A stretch of DNA of 64,000 nt. Source: Marasmius tenuissimus. Lineage: Eukaryota; Basidiomycota; Agaricomycetes; Agaricales; Marasmiaceae. Below the pieces are notes generated by a model. The model searched no databases. It saw nothing but the letters and a program-made list of their open reading frames with translations, and was not told where the DNA came from. Shown one piece after another: positions 1 to 13,124 of the stretch. A program made the position numbers and the translations under genes. The number at the start of each line of letters is the position of its first letter. Within the stretch, counting starts at the first letter, position 1. The stretch is taken from NCBI GenBank assembly GCA_029532415.1, contig JAQOTA010000015.1:248001-312000 (forward strand), written 5' to 3'.

Positions 1-1964
1 AAGGCATAGCAACGTGGGTTACTCTGACAAATGAGCTCATCCCGAGCGGCCCAAACTTACTCAATTGCGTCCACAACGTCGCGGCTTTTGTGCCCTCACT
101 ACTCCGATTTTCAACGATAACCCATAGCCAGTCCGGGAAGAATGTGAAAGTTCAGAGTCTTTGGGGTATTTCCTTCTAGTCCAACGGCGGTAATAATTAG
201 CTTCTCGGGGTCTTGGACTTGTCGGTCGAGCATAATCTACCGGTGCCTCATTTGAGATGAAGATGGCTACTCAATGAAAGGTGCTCGTTAGCCCAAAGTG
301 ACGAGTATAAGGATTGTCCAACGGAAAACTGACCTTTCTGGAACTCCCTTTGCAGCGAGGTCAGAATATCATAGCAGGGCCTGCGCTTGTATTCGGAATG
401 ATGGAAACTAGTAATTGACTGTTATGGTTGCTCGGACCTCGGGAGAGACTTATATCGATGAAACGAGAGGTATAGTAAAGGTACCATACTCACCAGTCCC
501 ACCACCTGTATCCAACCCATTGAACACCACTCGTCGACCATGAGACCGGCCTTCCGATCAAGACTAGTTGAGAGTTCACGGAAATCTCGTTTACAAGGTT
601 TCGACCCAGTCTTTAGATGGAGATTGTACCCCGGACTAAGAGATAGAAAAGCGAACAGATCAAATGACCATACTGGACTCACTCAGCTCACCTCGCTCAA
701 TCAAAACGACAGCTCCCGGTGCTTCTTGGTATCTAGATGGCGTCGGTAAATTTTTTTGACCCTTGCAATGAGATATAACGACGGAGAGTGTAGTTCTAAT
801 TCATAATTCAAGGTCCCGAACTTGCTAAGAAGACTTAGAAATTGACTGAAGATGGACGGATGCAGGCCGAGAGTGACGAGATTGACTTACCGGAGACATA
901 TCGAGCATCTCTGCCAGATGTCGAGTACATTTTAGAGGCAAGGTCTCGACGGTGTCCACGGTACTCGGTGTGAACCGTCAAATATTGAGTTGTGATGAAG
1001 CTTCATCGCCCGGTATCTCTTGTGAACAAGTCGACTGTAGTAGAACGACCGGGGTAGTCTAGAAACCGGTTTCAAAGACATGTTGGATGAGAAGTAACGA
1101 ACACTGACTTACCGAAGGCACCCGCTCGTTATAACATGTAGCCACTGCAATCCATCTGACCGAAATTCATCTTCGAATCGAGACCTTGAGGTGGTTTTAG
1201 ACAAAAGAGATTGATGGATAAGGTGAAGGGTTACCCGGTCGCACTTCCGAATGTTCGAGCCTCGACGTAAATGCTAGAATAGTGACAGTTGAACCTCTCA
1301 CAATGAAGGTTCGGTGTGCGTTACTTCCGAGGACCAGCCGACGTAGTATACGAGTCAAACAAAGATCGCCAAGTCTAGATAACGGGAAGTGAGGAATCGG
1401 GAGAGTTTCAACTGAGTCCGACGCTTGAAAGACACGGTTTTCGATACGGCGCAAAGCAATTCAGGAGTCGAATGTCGGGCGCTAAATGCAAACGGCAGCG
1501 AGATATTCAGTATGAAGCGACCTGGTTTATGAATGTTTCTCCAATGACCGAAAATCATAGCTCGGAGGGAGGAACGCCGGTCTTCGAGGTTCATGCTGAA
1601 GCTCGAAAGGTCAATAGGTAACAAACTTGGGGCTTCTAGGTGTACGGAAAGTAACAGTACAGGCAAACAGTCGTCAGTTAATACTGTTCTGAGGCAAAAT
1701 TGAGGTAGACGTACCAGTCAGTCCTTCACAAGAGTTTGTATGAGCTGGTTGAATAGTGACCTACCCGACGCCCACAGTGTATGCCCGGAACTAACCTGTG
1801 AGCCATATGTACCGTTGATATTTCTCTGAAATCAACTGGTTCGAAGGCGTTGTCTCTGCTGAATATCAAAACAGTCAGTCGGGGACCTGAAACCGCCAAC
1901 TACCGAGAGTAAGACTCAGCCTTGCGAATGACCCGGGGATAATACAGATTACGCACCACTCGAG
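1..1964. repeat. U block, copy 1 (continues past the left edge)
   Basis: This segment aligns along its whole length with 37320-39290, the segment before the fourth A block; units 2, 3 and 5 lack it. Copy 4 lacks about 55 bp present here around 1735-1790. Several GTRAGT-type donors read on the minus strand (near 484, 892 and 1110), so the block probably carries a decayed minus-strand multi-exon gene. One exon-like frame (minus, ending near 340) carries the tail LQREFQK in this copy and LQRELQK in U4, each followed by a GT donor. No product can be named. The substitutions between copies do not favour silent sites, so both copies may be dead. Confidence 0.6.
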
Positions 1965-2608
1965 TCAAAACCCAGAAGCTGACTTGATTACTTGGAGTAG
2001 ACAGCGGTGGATACCACAAACAAGTATCCTGGTTCCCGGTGGTGGTGGTGGTTCAAGTGCAGGTCGAGGCATGGGCGCTTTTCGTAAAATTCTGTTTCTG
2101 TTTCTGTTCCGGCCCGATCCCCGATCCGTGCTCCTTGTTTCATGACACTCACCACCCCAAGGCTCGACATGATACGACTCGCTCAGCATTCTCTACTACT
2201 AACCTTCGAGTCTTGTTCTCGCAGAATCGTCAGGCGACCACCTAGATAATCAGCCCTGTGCTCACGGAAGAAAACGACTATAAATGGGGCCGGACCGATG
2301 AGAAAGAACGTGAATAGGCTTTGGCGTTTATCGCGGCAGTCAGTGGTTTTATCGGGACCCAAACCGCATTTCTGATTGGATCGCTCATATCGATAAGGAC
2401 AGCATTGGGCCGGGCTCGGAGCGCCGTGTGGGCGTAGTGTGGCAAAAGTCTAAAAGAGGGATTGCTGTCGAACGAGACAGCATGGACATCGCATGTTCTG
2501 ACCGCAGCCTGGGTGTGGACTGCTCGTGGGGCTTCATCTGGGTTGTTCTTCTACTACTACATTCTCCTCCCTCTATCTTTGCATTCAACGTGATAGCTCA
2601 TAATCCCA
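1965..2608 (+). repeat. A-block leader, copy 1
   Basis: The 5' part of the A block, also present before the other A genes at 13690, 24630, 39291 and 52006. Its core, near 2039-2215, contains a G/T-rich run of GGT repeats and a conserved ATGGGCGCTTTTCG start of a short frame (MGAFRKILF). It probably holds the promoter and 5' UTR of the A gene, or an unrecognised upstream exon. No TATA box is convincing. Confidence 0.5.
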
Positions 2609-4562
2609 ATGCTTTCCCACTTCTTTCAAAACGCACGGAATTTCCGGATCACTGGCGGAAGCTTCGTTCAGGTTCAGGGAGACCAAGTCAACAACACCAC
2701 AACGATAGTCCAAGCAAAGGAGAAGGAACGCACAGATTTCGACGAGGTAAGTGGCAGGATTGTGCCCGAGGGTTAGAGCCTGACTATTCCCTAGTACTTT
2801 GATGTGAAACGGGGCGCTATCTACAGAGTGAGGGAGAATGGGACCTATAGATATCCACGACGATGGGACTACGGAGACCGCGAGTGGCACGAAAGGGGAC
2901 GATTCCGAGCTGATAGGACAATTCATGCGGCGGAACTCGTGGATAGACCGGGCAGAATATTCACGGTGGTGGAATACAGTGGCCCAGAGGCGAAAAAGGT
3001 ACGCCAGGAATCGCCTCAACATTCCTCCGTCAAGTGCTAAAACTTGCTCTAGGCTTTTGAAAAGGATTTTGCTATGTTGATGAGCGAGCTGTACGTTTCA
3101 GTTATCCTCCCATTGCAAGGATGCTCAAGTCGCTTTAGGACATCAAAAGGACCTCAAATGTACGGCTACAACTTGTCGGCAATCCCATCAATACTATTAT
3201 ACAATGGTACGTACCGATTAGATGTCAAAGAATGAGTTTTGCTGAATTGGTCCTTCAGAGCTGGTGCCGGCTGCGCAGGTGAATGCAGGGATCGTTGGAA
3301 AGGTGTATCTCAATAGTCTGCGTGTAAGTAGTCAGTATAATATCCGGAAACAGCCAAATAAACTAGTTATAGTGGCAATTGTGTTGCGAGCTGGGAGAGT
3401 TGTGGTTGGATCCAGGAAGGGGAGTGTTTTGCCGTGGTCCATCCGGGCCATACCCCGATCTTGGTTGGAGGAATTTTGGTGCCGAAGAGCTGCCCTTGAC
3501 CGCAGAGCTCGTCCAAGAAGACGTTCTGTTGCGCTTCTTGGCGAGCCTCAAGTCGAAAGAAATTGATCACGTTGTCGTTGGTGGATTCACTTCTTCGGGT
3601 GCCTGGATTAGCGCGCCTGAACGAGTCCTTCGGCCGACGGTCACTTCGACATTGACAAACACCCCCATCGCCGTCGCAAATAATGACTGGAGGAGCATTA
3701 GGAAGTGTCTTTCAGATCGAAAACTGTTGGAAAATGGGATGACTAGGTGGATTTGAAAAACCCATCCACTTCTTTCATCTCACACCTTGAGTAGATTCAC
3801 ACTCGCTGGTGGAGACTATTTTCTGTTGAGGTGGAATTGTGATGCAGAGTGGGCGTGGATTGCACGAGCCTGGAGTATGTTTGGTGCTCGTGGAATTTCT
3901 TTGGACAAGGATCTACGTGTTTACAGTGCGTCCTCGTTTTCCACTCCCCTTCCACCTACTAACATCTCTCAGAGCTCGTCTACCCTTGGGCCGAGATGTC
4001 TGGCTGGCTTTCAGACTCCGAAGCCCGCCAACGATCCCAACAACCGATCTACCTTTTCATCCGACCACCTCCTGACCTGCGCGGTGCCGACACCTCTTCC
4101 ATTCATTTCTGGTCTTTTGATGAAGACGGCCACTCTCCGCTCTCAGACACCCTCTGCAATGACTTTGGCCTTCCAACAGAGCTCTACTTCCTTCAAGACT
4201 TCCGCTCATGGTCTTGGTCCAATGAAGCCTACAGCCGCCTACGCCAATATCAACTCCTTCGAGGGTTTGACCCGTCCACCACCGACTTCGCTCAATCTCT
4301 CGGACTCGGCGAAAACATCTTCCAACCTCTGAGCAACTCGGATCGCTTTGCACAGCTCAACCAAGGCTCGTTCCACCTGCTTCTTTCCTCTGTCGTCATC
4401 TCACCCGATTTTGTTGACAGAGCCTCCCCTCGAGGACGGACCCTCGACATTGACGGCACACATCTCAACAACAGAGGACCTCGCTACAGCTCACCCAACT
4501 CGACTCCCTCACGGTTTAGAACCGACCACAGCTGTTTTTGTTCGACATACCGGAGTTGGTGA
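2609..4562 (+). CDS. A-family gene, copy 1: unnamed agaricomycete-type protein, eight exons
   Basis: Exons 2609-2746, 2795-2998, 3053-3090, 3130-3206, 3259-3323, 3373-3746, 3795-3925 and 3973-4562. All introns are GT-AG and 39-52 nt long, and all phases are consistent. The product starts MLSHFFQNARNF and continues with a glycine-rich motif, ITGGSFVQVQGDQVNNTT, of the kind seen at the start of many unnamed multicopy agaricomycete proteins. The body has LVPAAQVNAGIVGKV, LPLTAELVQEDVLLRF, a tryptophan-rich stretch (exon 7) and a C-terminal RLRQYQLLRGFDPSTTDF. No enzymatic motif or signal peptide is visible. The frame is open throughout, giving about 538 aa. Copies 2-4 stop about 55 codons earlier, so the 3' end here may be spliced differently: an alternative last exon after an AG near 4432 would end at 4644. 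The gene family is real by conservation of structure; the function is unknown. Confidence 0.75.
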
Positions 4563-7500
4563 ACATGCCTTCCAGCCCACGAATGACCTGAATCGGTCTG
4601 AGCAAGGTCAGCTTCATCTACCATCCCCATGCGAATCTCTTTAAACCCCTCCTTGGCAGAGTCTGAATGCAAACCTCTAACATCCACTCCGTCAAAAAGT
4701 ACGAAACCCACTTCATACCTCTCGCTCTAGCCTATCTCACTCCACTATCATTAGCAAACACAGCTGGCCTTCATTCCGCCGGGTTTTTATCTGCTCTACT
4801 CTCCCCCCTCTCATCCACACTCTCGGATGATTCGGACATTCTTGCTATTAGCTTTTAGCTTCGAGCATTATTGTTACCTATGTTTTTGATTAGGTATTCC
4901 ATCGCTCACATCGACAGCCACGTTCGCTCTGTTCATGTACGGTCTATTTCTTTTAAAAACACGATACAAGTCCACAGACTGGTACGGCTCAGTACTCCAA
5001 TCATGCCGAGTGCGAACTTGAACACTATTCGCCGTCACTCTCAGCCCAATACCCGTCATCCCCAGCGATATACTCCAGGCAACCTCTGAGTTGGTGGAGT
5101 CCTCGCTAGTGCTATTTTTCATTCTCAAGCGCGGCTGAATCCCGGTCATATCTTGGGTTGAATCACGCGCCGTATCGTCTGAGTTTTAGAAATTCTGCCG
5201 CTTCCTAGCCATTCTCAGAGGGCCTTTCGTGTGCCTTGGACACTGAGTCGGATGATGGTGCATTCGGCTGTCCGATACTGTTGCCTTTCTCATTTCCGGG
5301 ACTGAAAAACTAAATCCAACTAAATACATGATCTGAGTACCCTGGTCCCAAACCAGTGAGATGCAGCAGGACGTACGAGTACTCACCTCTCAACGGCACC
5401 CGTGATGTATCCGACCCTCCCGAAAGTGTCCTTTCACACATCTCGAGATCCTATTGTTACCGTCTATCCAGGTCCGTCTATTTCTCGATGCAAATCATGT
5501 ATAATCGGGGCATGGTTACCTTGAGCGGAGTAGTTTCGTCACCGGAGAACGAGCGCGAGGAGATTTCATTTGATGGACGAATGTACGGTTGAACAGCTCC
5601 AGAAGAGGCCGACGACTGAGAAGTGAAAGTGAGCAGAGGTAAAGTATACGGCTATCGGCGTGAAACTCACTTTCTTCGGAACAGAGATTCATCTCGGGGC
5701 CCGTTTGACATTGAGTACTCTCTTTTTCGTCTCTTTCTGTCTAGATCCATTGAGATCATCTTCGCTCTTGAGGGTGAAGGCGTGGAGACAGTCATGCACA
5801 ATACCAGCTAGTTGATTCGTCCAATCAAAAGTGGCTGCATGGCATGAACCGATGGCAATGTACACTATTGTGGGTGTCGAGCCCATGGTGATAGCAGTCC
5901 GCTGGCACCTACATACCCTCGTTTACAGCTTTCCGTTCTCGCTCACAGTGGCTTCGGAAACGTCGCTTCAAAAGAATTCGAGTCCCGAAAAGGACATGTC
6001 CCGAGTCTAGAGATGAATAACTTGTTCAAAGTCGAAAGTAGATCGGGAAATGAAGCACACGTACTCGCATGATATTCAGAGCTCGTCTCGCTGAACCAAG
6101 ACTCAAGACCTGATATATAATATCTGTCATACTAGTTGGGACTCGAATAGGCATGATAAACCCTTCTCGAAGCCCTTAGACATCGATCCATGGCGGATAG
6201 TAGCACGTTATAGATGCCAGAGTTATGGTCACGGATCTGTCTGAACGAGTAGAAATCAGACGCGAAGCAAAAAGATAGCGAGAAGATATCGATTCTCTGA
6301 GAGCATACATATAATTGTGCTGTCTGTTCATCATGAATGTGACCCAATACTATAAGATATTGCAGAAGATTCTGGAGAGCTCGGGATTGCGCGAGCCTGG
6401 TCGAGGTCGGATTTTTTGCTCTTGATACAGTATGAGAGTTTGGTGATGTTGGTCAAGCACTTGTTCTGAGTAAGAATCAGAATCAATTAGGCCACAGTGC
6501 CACAGAGAAACATACTGACCTCGAAATAAACTTTTTTGGTCGAGAGGGTTGTGGAGTAAGAGGCGTACGATGGGCGCTTGTTTGATGTCATCCTTTTCCT
6601 CGAACCATGATCACGACAAAGCCAATTTTCTTTTCCGTCGTTAGGACTATGGCTGCGATGCAAGTACGACTGAGCCTTTTTACCGCTCTGTAGCTCTTGT
6701 TGCTCACACCTGGATTCATACTATCTTCAAAACGACGAAATGGCCGAATCGAATCGACTAAAACGAACATAGAATCTGTAGAGGGTACGTCCATGGTACT
6801 CATCGGAAAATGGCGCCTTTTATTCTTGAAGAATTGATAGAGTATTTGCGTTCTGCACCCAGACCAACCCCGAACACCGGTCAAGGAAAAGACAGGTCCA
6901 ATTCCCGACCCCGAATGGGCCATAATTAAGCGGGACGGAGGTCGGTGGGAGTATTGCGGTTAGGTCTGGAAGAAAAGACCAGGACACGGATTTGTTGGAG
7001 TTTCTCGTCGCTTGTAGGCTACATCTCGTCAACAAGGCGCGTCAATGAAAACGACACAGGCCGGTTTGAGGTTGACGACTCTAGAGCAATACCACAGCCA
7101 AATCCTGAGCGGAACATCCTCAGTTTCCTGCGACACAAGACATTGTGGAAGGGACGTACGTCTGGTAAGTGTCTCATTGTCTTTCTCCCCTGGCTTCCAG
7201 TTTTACGCTGACCCTGTGCGTTACTCTTTCCTGCCTAGAAACGTCTTGGAGGTCTTGTGCACCAGAATCATCTCAGTGTTAGGCGGAAGGTCCAGTCTTT
7301 ATCTTACCACAAGTCGATTGGAACCTTTATATTCAATAGGCAAGGGGGTGATTGAGCTGCGGTATTCTGGGGAGAGAAAGGACGTCAGAGACAAAAGAAC
7401 CATCGTAAGCATCCCGATTTCTCCTCCTGCTACTTTCCATCTCCTTTCACATCCAGATTCATTTCATTTGTTATTCCTGTCGCTTACGGGCACTGATACT

Positions 7501-7782
7501 CGCTCTTTAAGAGGCATTCTTATCCCTCTCCTCGAATGTTTTGGATCCTCGGGCCTTGAATAACCTCGTGTACGTGTACAGTAAAATCAACATGATTCAT
7601 GCCTACGCACCAGTCCTTCGGCTCCTCTCAGCTTCTTCATCTCGAATCCAAGCCAGATTCCTCTCCCTCTTGTTAGGGCGAGAAACGGAGTTGACGCGCA
7701 ATCTCCTTCATCAAATTGGTGATTCGTCTCGAGCATGTATTTCCTCGCGTCACTCGACTTACGAACCACACAACGATAGAGA
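4563..7782. other. Stretch without a supported gene
   Basis: Just after A1 lies a short hydrophobic plus-strand frame (4667-4858, PLALAYLTPLSLANTAG...), which could be a terminal exon of A1 with a membrane segment, but no splice connection could be proved. This interval does not resemble the B blocks that follow the other A genes, so unit 1 has diverged or been replaced here. Scattered GTAAGT and GTACGT donors on both strands suggest decayed multi-exon genes. I see no transposase, reverse transcriptase or RNA gene in it. Confidence 0.4.
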
Positions 7783-8243
7783 ATGATGGTCACCCTTCAA
7801 GATTGGCTGGTAATAGGCTGGCTCGGCGATGTAAAACACCCTGTTCAAGTCACCTTGTAGGAAGCGTTGCAGGCGATCTTGACAACCGGCTCTGCATGGC
7901 AACTCGTAGATCCAAGTCATCTAGCTCAACGCGGCCCGTGAGTGTAATCATGGGGCTCTTAGTCCCAACTCGTTACAACTCGATGCTTGTTCTCAACCAT
8001 TCACCTGGAACTTCTGTCGTGCTCCTGGCATCTACTTCACACTCGGTTTTGAAATGTTGTTGCAGAGAAACCCCGTTCACAGACCACGCATCGCTGCCGC
8101 TACCCTGCCAATTTGAATTATACCTTGGGGATGTGTGGTAGGCATCTCACCGCCGCACAGATGTCTATAGCCTGTGGGCCAAATCGTCATTTCTCCCGAC
8201 CTCCGAGCTCTGGACGTTGCTCTCATCCCTCGGTCCCTCTTAA
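7783..8243 (+). CDS. Candidate small multi-exon gene, unidentified
   Basis: A chain of exons keeps phase: 7783-7809 (MMVTLQDWL), 7861-7937 (EALQAILTTGSAWQLV...), 8066-8137 and 8171-8243 ending in TAA. All junctions are GT-AG, but the third intron would be only 33 nt, which is suspiciously short. A competing frame over the last exon (IVISPDLRALDVALIPRS..., to a GT at 8289) also looks protein-like. I do not recognise the product. It may be a remnant of a larger gene. Confidence 0.2.
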
Positions 8244-8289
8244 GTCAAAACCCACGGAATTTCAAGCGAATGCACGACAAATTCAAGGT

Positions 8290-9982
8290 CCGTGATTTTG
8301 AAACCGGTGGCGATTGTAACTACCAGACTGAACACGACTCTGTGTATTCAAGATAGCACGGAGAAGCCACGTCGTTCAATAAGGTATGCGGATGATCTTG
8401 GTTATACACGGGGGAAACTGATCCTCGTCAGTTTGCAGACCTATCCTCGTGGAGAGGTGGAAGACATTAAATACTGCAGTGTCTATCATGAATTGAGATT
8501 GTTTGGCAATGCACGTCGGGCTGACGGGGCGATTTGTGACATACAATTATTGAAGTAACCCGACACAGCAGATTCACCATGAGGCACCTCTCCGTCTGCG
8601 GCACCTCAATTCGTCTGATCAGAATATACTCTAGAGCGCTTGCTTCCCGGCAGGGATGGCCTACAAAATTTTTGATTTTCACGTCTTGGGCCTAGTCCTA
8701 GGCTCGAAGTTCGGCCATCCGTCTTGGTTCATAATTTGAGGCACATATACTACATTTACCTACTGGCTCTCCAACGATATCCGTATCGAAAATCATCAGA
8801 TTCAAGTCTATCATCCATGCAGATCGATCTTGAAGTAGACCACTAGCTATAAGTGCAGAATAAGAGCATTGGCGAAGAAAGGGGTCGACTCTCGTACATT
8901 AGGCCGAGTTTAAAAGGTGTATAATACGTCCAACCTCGTCTCGGCGGGGCTATGCTGAAGGCAGGGGGATACCAGCTGGGCTGGGGGCGAGCAAAGCAAA
9001 ACCGAGTCGCGGCGAGGTCACGCCGCCTGGCGGGTGGGAGCCCTCCGCTGATCATATCCTCCAGATGAAAAGTAAAACGGACGTATATACCGATGCCATC
9101 CCACAATATGCATATGATTTTCATTCTCATACCTCCCTCTACCGCCAAGGATTTCGAGCCCTGCCCTTTGATAGCGGTAGAAACACCTAGTTTCTCAGAG
9201 GGACGGGTGTTCTGCCAGTCCGACGACCATACACACGATTGCTGAGATTTTCAGTCGGGCTGTTCAGACCGACCCTCAAAGCTGCTTTGACGGATCGAGA
9301 ATGTGACTCAGACGGCTGACAATGGTGAATAGCTGGGCTGATCCTCATTCAGCAAAACCCATATAGCAGCGAGGGTATAGAGGTTAACGGCAGCGTTTGA
9401 GGAATGGGCTTCGAAGGTCAGGGGGGAAATTGGTGATAGACCCATGTCGACGAACCTTATGCTTTACGTGCGACTGGATGTACTGGATCCCCTCATTATC
9501 TGGATCCATCTCATGCTATAGTTCCTCAGCTCAGCTTGAAGGCCTTTGACATACACTTAATCTTTGTTACTGAAAAACTCGTCAAAATTTCACAAACGAC
9601 ATATTCTATCCAACTGAGCACTTACCGGGAGGATTGTATTCATTTTGTGAGCGTTTTGAGACGACTCGAGTCTTTGAATGTTTTGAAGTTGGCTCGACAG
9701 CCAAAAGAGAGTAGCGTTGTGATGGTCGTCTTGGTCGTGGAATGAAATTGGATGCCGCGCGGCTATGGTGAGCTCAGCGCTTGGCGCCCGTGAGGCTCAC
9801 CCTGGACCTAACTTCCATCTCCCTATAAGTTCCGCCCCACTACTTCATTCTCATCCCCAGAGATCGACCTTCTCAACTTGCTCTTCGCATTCCAATTGTT
9901 GGATTCGGACATTGCCTCGAATTCAAATCTCAACAACCAGCTTAACCATAGAAAGCTCAAAACATCGTCCTTTCCACTGTAG
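8290..9982. other. Stretch without a supported gene
   Basis: No convincing exon chain. A GC-rich patch at about 8930-9060 stands out from its AT-richer flanks but has no terminal inverted repeats and no coding signature that I can see. Confidence 0.35.
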
Positions 9983-10302
9983 TGGGTGGATTCGACCCTC
10001 GTTTATCCACCTCAGCCCATCCGAAACCACTTTTACAACTTCTCGAAGTGGATCTTCCGGGTCTGGCGGGCATAAAAGAGAATTTTGAGCTTTGCGTGGA
10101 GGCGTCGCGGGAATCGGGTTCGGGTTGGATCGCCGGTTGGCGTAAAAACATCACTTCAAGCAGTCAGGTCAGGCTCTTTAAAAACCACCATCAAGCTATT
10201 CTCACCGCTGCTATGGCACTTACAGAACCTACGGGAAGCGCGTATCAACCGGCTGTTTGTGCTCCCCTTGAGTAGTACTCTCACGAAACAGCCAACATTC
10301 AG
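9983..10302 (+). CDS. Candidate exon pair of an unidentified gene
   Basis: After a CTGTAG acceptor, a frame runs 9983-10167 (GGFDPRLSTSAHPKPLLQLL..., then WIAGWRKNITSSSQ) to a GT donor. It resumes in phase after TTACAG at 10226-10302 (NLREARINRLFVLPLSST) and stops at a second GT. The frame may continue after TTCTAG near 10410. Residue composition is protein-like and both introns are of fungal size, but neither end of the gene is defined and no family is recognised. Confidence 0.3.
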
Positions 10303-10479
10303 GTCGTTTGCTTGTACTCGCGACGTCGACTCCCGATCGAAAGAACCTTGAATCCGGCCCAGGGCTCCTTCCTTCAACGCCTAATGCCTGTTTCTTCGCC
10401 TTCCTTCTAGCCCAACCCGGCGAACAAACATCTCGTACCTTTCGAACAGTACAAACGGAACATTCGGGATCCCGTATAC

Positions 10480-10754
10480 GTCAAACCGTACCTTACCTTG
10501 GAGTCAAGTTGCCGTTGGCTATTGTTGCATGTCCAAATCGCAGTCTCCGGGGATGTTTGGTTGGTCCATATTCGCCGTCTAGATATCCGTGAGCCACCAA
10601 AGTGCACCCTCGTCATTTTCTCTTTCTCTTCGAAGGTTTTGAACACCAGTTTTGGACTCGTCTCCTTCGTACCTCGCGAGATGTCGAGGCAACGGATGGC
10701 TAGCCATATTGGCATGTCAAATGTTTCGCTTATTCGGTACAAAATGGCTTAGGC
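10480..10754 (+). repeat. B-block remnant of unit 1
   Basis: Matches the end of the B blocks at about 18595-18860 and 44670-44929, including the conserved stretch that reads GVKL and the words for the HEPP motif. Here the reading frame conserved in the other copies is broken, so this copy is a relic. It sits directly before the C1 block, as in the other units. Confidence 0.5.
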
Positions 10755-11600
10755 CAAAAGCCCCTCGGAGCAATAGTCATTACTCCAAATGTTCGATCCC
10801 AACACGTTAATCGCCGCTCGGCACCTCAAGTTCTACCTCTCCATATCGTGCATGAATGACTAGACGCATGTCGGGAGCCTCGGTAAGGTCACCTCAGACC
10901 TATACAACCCATCTTGATCTCAATTTGATGCTTTCGGTAGCAAAATCACAACGCCAATTCCTGAGTTGAAATCAGATTCTGCTATGGCACTTTGAGGCAC
11001 GTGAGGTTTTATCTGTCCGTAGCATCTCAGGCGTCGAATTGAGCTACCCACAGAGCTGAAACCGGGCTGATAGAGCTCACCAGTTGCGTACATGGATGGG
11101 CCTGGGATTTGGGACAAGGTCAGTTCCATCACTATTCCATTGGACATGGTCTGACTTCCTCATTATCAGAACCTGTATACAAACTCCAACATCCACGCTC
11201 AGCTCATACCAAGCTAAAGTGCTTAGTGCACCTTGGCTACGTGAGGATCAGGAACGTGCTTGTCGAAGTATGCGCAAGAACCGCCCACAAGGACCCACAA
11301 AGTCGCGATTCCCGTGGCTGAGGCCGCCTGCGTCCTGGTCTTCATTAACTTCATAGTATGTGACGCACGAAAGTCGTGCTCTCGAGTTTGTAACCGCCCA
11401 AAGTTGGATGCCAACGAGAGATTACTGGTAAGTACAACCTCCACTATCAGCCACCTACTCAGAACAGATAGATCAATCATATACTCGACGATCACTTTCG
11501 CTCGCTTCAGAGTTGAAGAGGTAGCGGCTGATGTACTCAAATACTCAGCTATTCTTCCCGCTCGAGTAATGGAGAATGTGACAACATGAATCTGCCATCG
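10755..11600. repeat. C block, copy 1 (diverged)
   Basis: Aligns with 18920-19800, 31680-32550 and 48742-49500, most clearly around the shared words GATGCTTTCGG(T/C)AGC and TTGAGCTACCC. It is the most diverged C copy and ends early. The other strand carries a frame ending GSSIR that is partly shared with C2. No product is assigned. Confidence 0.5.
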
Positions 11601-12112
11601 ATTTCGGAAACCTCAGTACGGACATCTTGCCGGCATATCGGTGCTTTCAGAACAGTTATCGGCGGTACGATGACTGTCCTTGGAGTTTGATCGTCTGTGC
11701 AATTCTCGGGTACCGGTGGGGTGAAGATCCTTTGGCCTCATTCTACTTTTCAAGTCGCTCATGATCACTTCAGATTGTGACGTTGAAAATCAGTTTGATT
11801 CGTTGAGTACATGATTTGGCTTGGGCCTCACGTATCTACCTCCCTTACTCATCCCTCCGTTCTCCTCGCTAGTAATACCACCATGACATCTACCACCTGA
11901 TAAATACGACCATCCTCGGCTTTTATCCCAGTTGTACCCCTTTCGTATGAATGTTATTGTGAACGGTACATCGACTCTATACCGGATCGACGTCTCCACT
12001 CCAATGTTCTTTCATGAAATCACCTATTTTCCTACGGAGACTTGTACATGATCATTTTGCTTCGTCTCTATTCTCCGTATACACTTCACTCAGATCTACC
12101 TACTCGAGGTAG
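11601..12112. other. Stretch without a supported gene
   Basis: Follows C1. No conserved block and no convincing exon on either strand. It could be the 3' flank of the minus-strand gene that follows. Confidence 0.3.
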
Positions 12113-13124
12113 CTATGAAACCATGACGGTGCTCATGAAGGTCGTCGTATCGACAGTCCATAGTACGGAGGCCCATCCACATTCTCTAATGAAGTATGGA
12201 GTACTCAATGCATCACGACGAAGCGGGGGAACGTGTATGAGAGATGAGTGCTGAGCATTTGGAATCTCCCAGTAGGTGAACATACGTCCGGACCCTGGGC
12301 TTCTCCGATCAAACCAACCTTGTCGTATAGCACCGAACAAACCAGCTCAAAACCCTGGAGCTAACCAGCTGTTTCGTGATTCTGAAAGTACGGAAACGTC
12401 AAATAGGGCACGGCGACCGTAAGATTGCTTACCTTCAGTAGCGAGGGTAGCGAGGGCATCGAGAATTTTGTGGCCCGTGTCTTCTTTTGATGTTACTGTA
12501 TAGAAGGCAAGCGTTAGTCCGAGACGAGGATGACCGTCGACAAATTTGATACTGATATTCTAATCTTCCATCTACCCAAAAACCTTCGACGCGGTGCATG
12601 CTTTTGAGGGTTTCGCAACGAGAAAGGAGTGCTAAAAACTTGTAAAGCCATTCAGGACCGAGCTCACGAGGATCGACAGAAACTTACAGTTATAGCGCCC
12701 CAGGTAACCTCCCGATGAGACCTTCGGGAGTGGAATTAGCTGGGTATTTACGCAATTGAGACACTCAATCCGGTAGGCGAATTTTAAGAGTCGTATCCAG
12801 TTGAGAGGCGGAGGAGTGCTCACCGAACGAGCCAAATGCCCATACCTGACTCAGGACACCGCTGAGCCAGCCGACAGCCTTTCCCGCAAGCCTCGTCCGG
12901 AAAGTATATCTCGCCGATTCTGCGAGTGGTTTCATGTATATTCTTGAGCTGGACACGTTCCAGAGACTGGTCTGCTGAAGGACATCGACGTCCGGCCAAG
13001 AGGCAACCGGGGGAGTGGATTCGGCATAGCTAGTAGAGAAGTAAATCGGGGTCCGACGACCATTGCAAACGAAAGGCTGGACATCAAATAGAGATGAGTT
13101 TTTCATGCGACCACAAAGCTTCAT
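12113..13124 (-). CDS. Candidate multi-exon gene between units 1 and 2, unidentified
   Basis: Reading leftwards, an ATG at 13124 opens a 100-codon frame (MKLCGRMKNSSLFDVQPFV..., ending WAFGSFG) to a GTGAGC donor at 12824. Lower down are further exon-like frames closed by donors: one with VTWGAIT before GTAAGT (about 12690), one with FVDGHPRLGLTLAFYTVTS and ILDALATLATE before GTAAGC (about 12433), one with LFGAIRQGWFDRRSPGSG before GTATGT (about 12288), and one with VPPLRRDALSTPYF. Amino-acid composition and donors agree with a genuine gene. I could not fix every acceptor, and the gene may extend left or right of these bounds. It is not duplicated elsewhere in the window. No family is recognised. 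Confidence 0.4.

Noticed and set aside
2039..2054. GGT-repeat run in the leader as a telomere-like or quadruplex element
   Set aside because: Only five GGT units, shortened in copy 4; a small microsatellite explains it.
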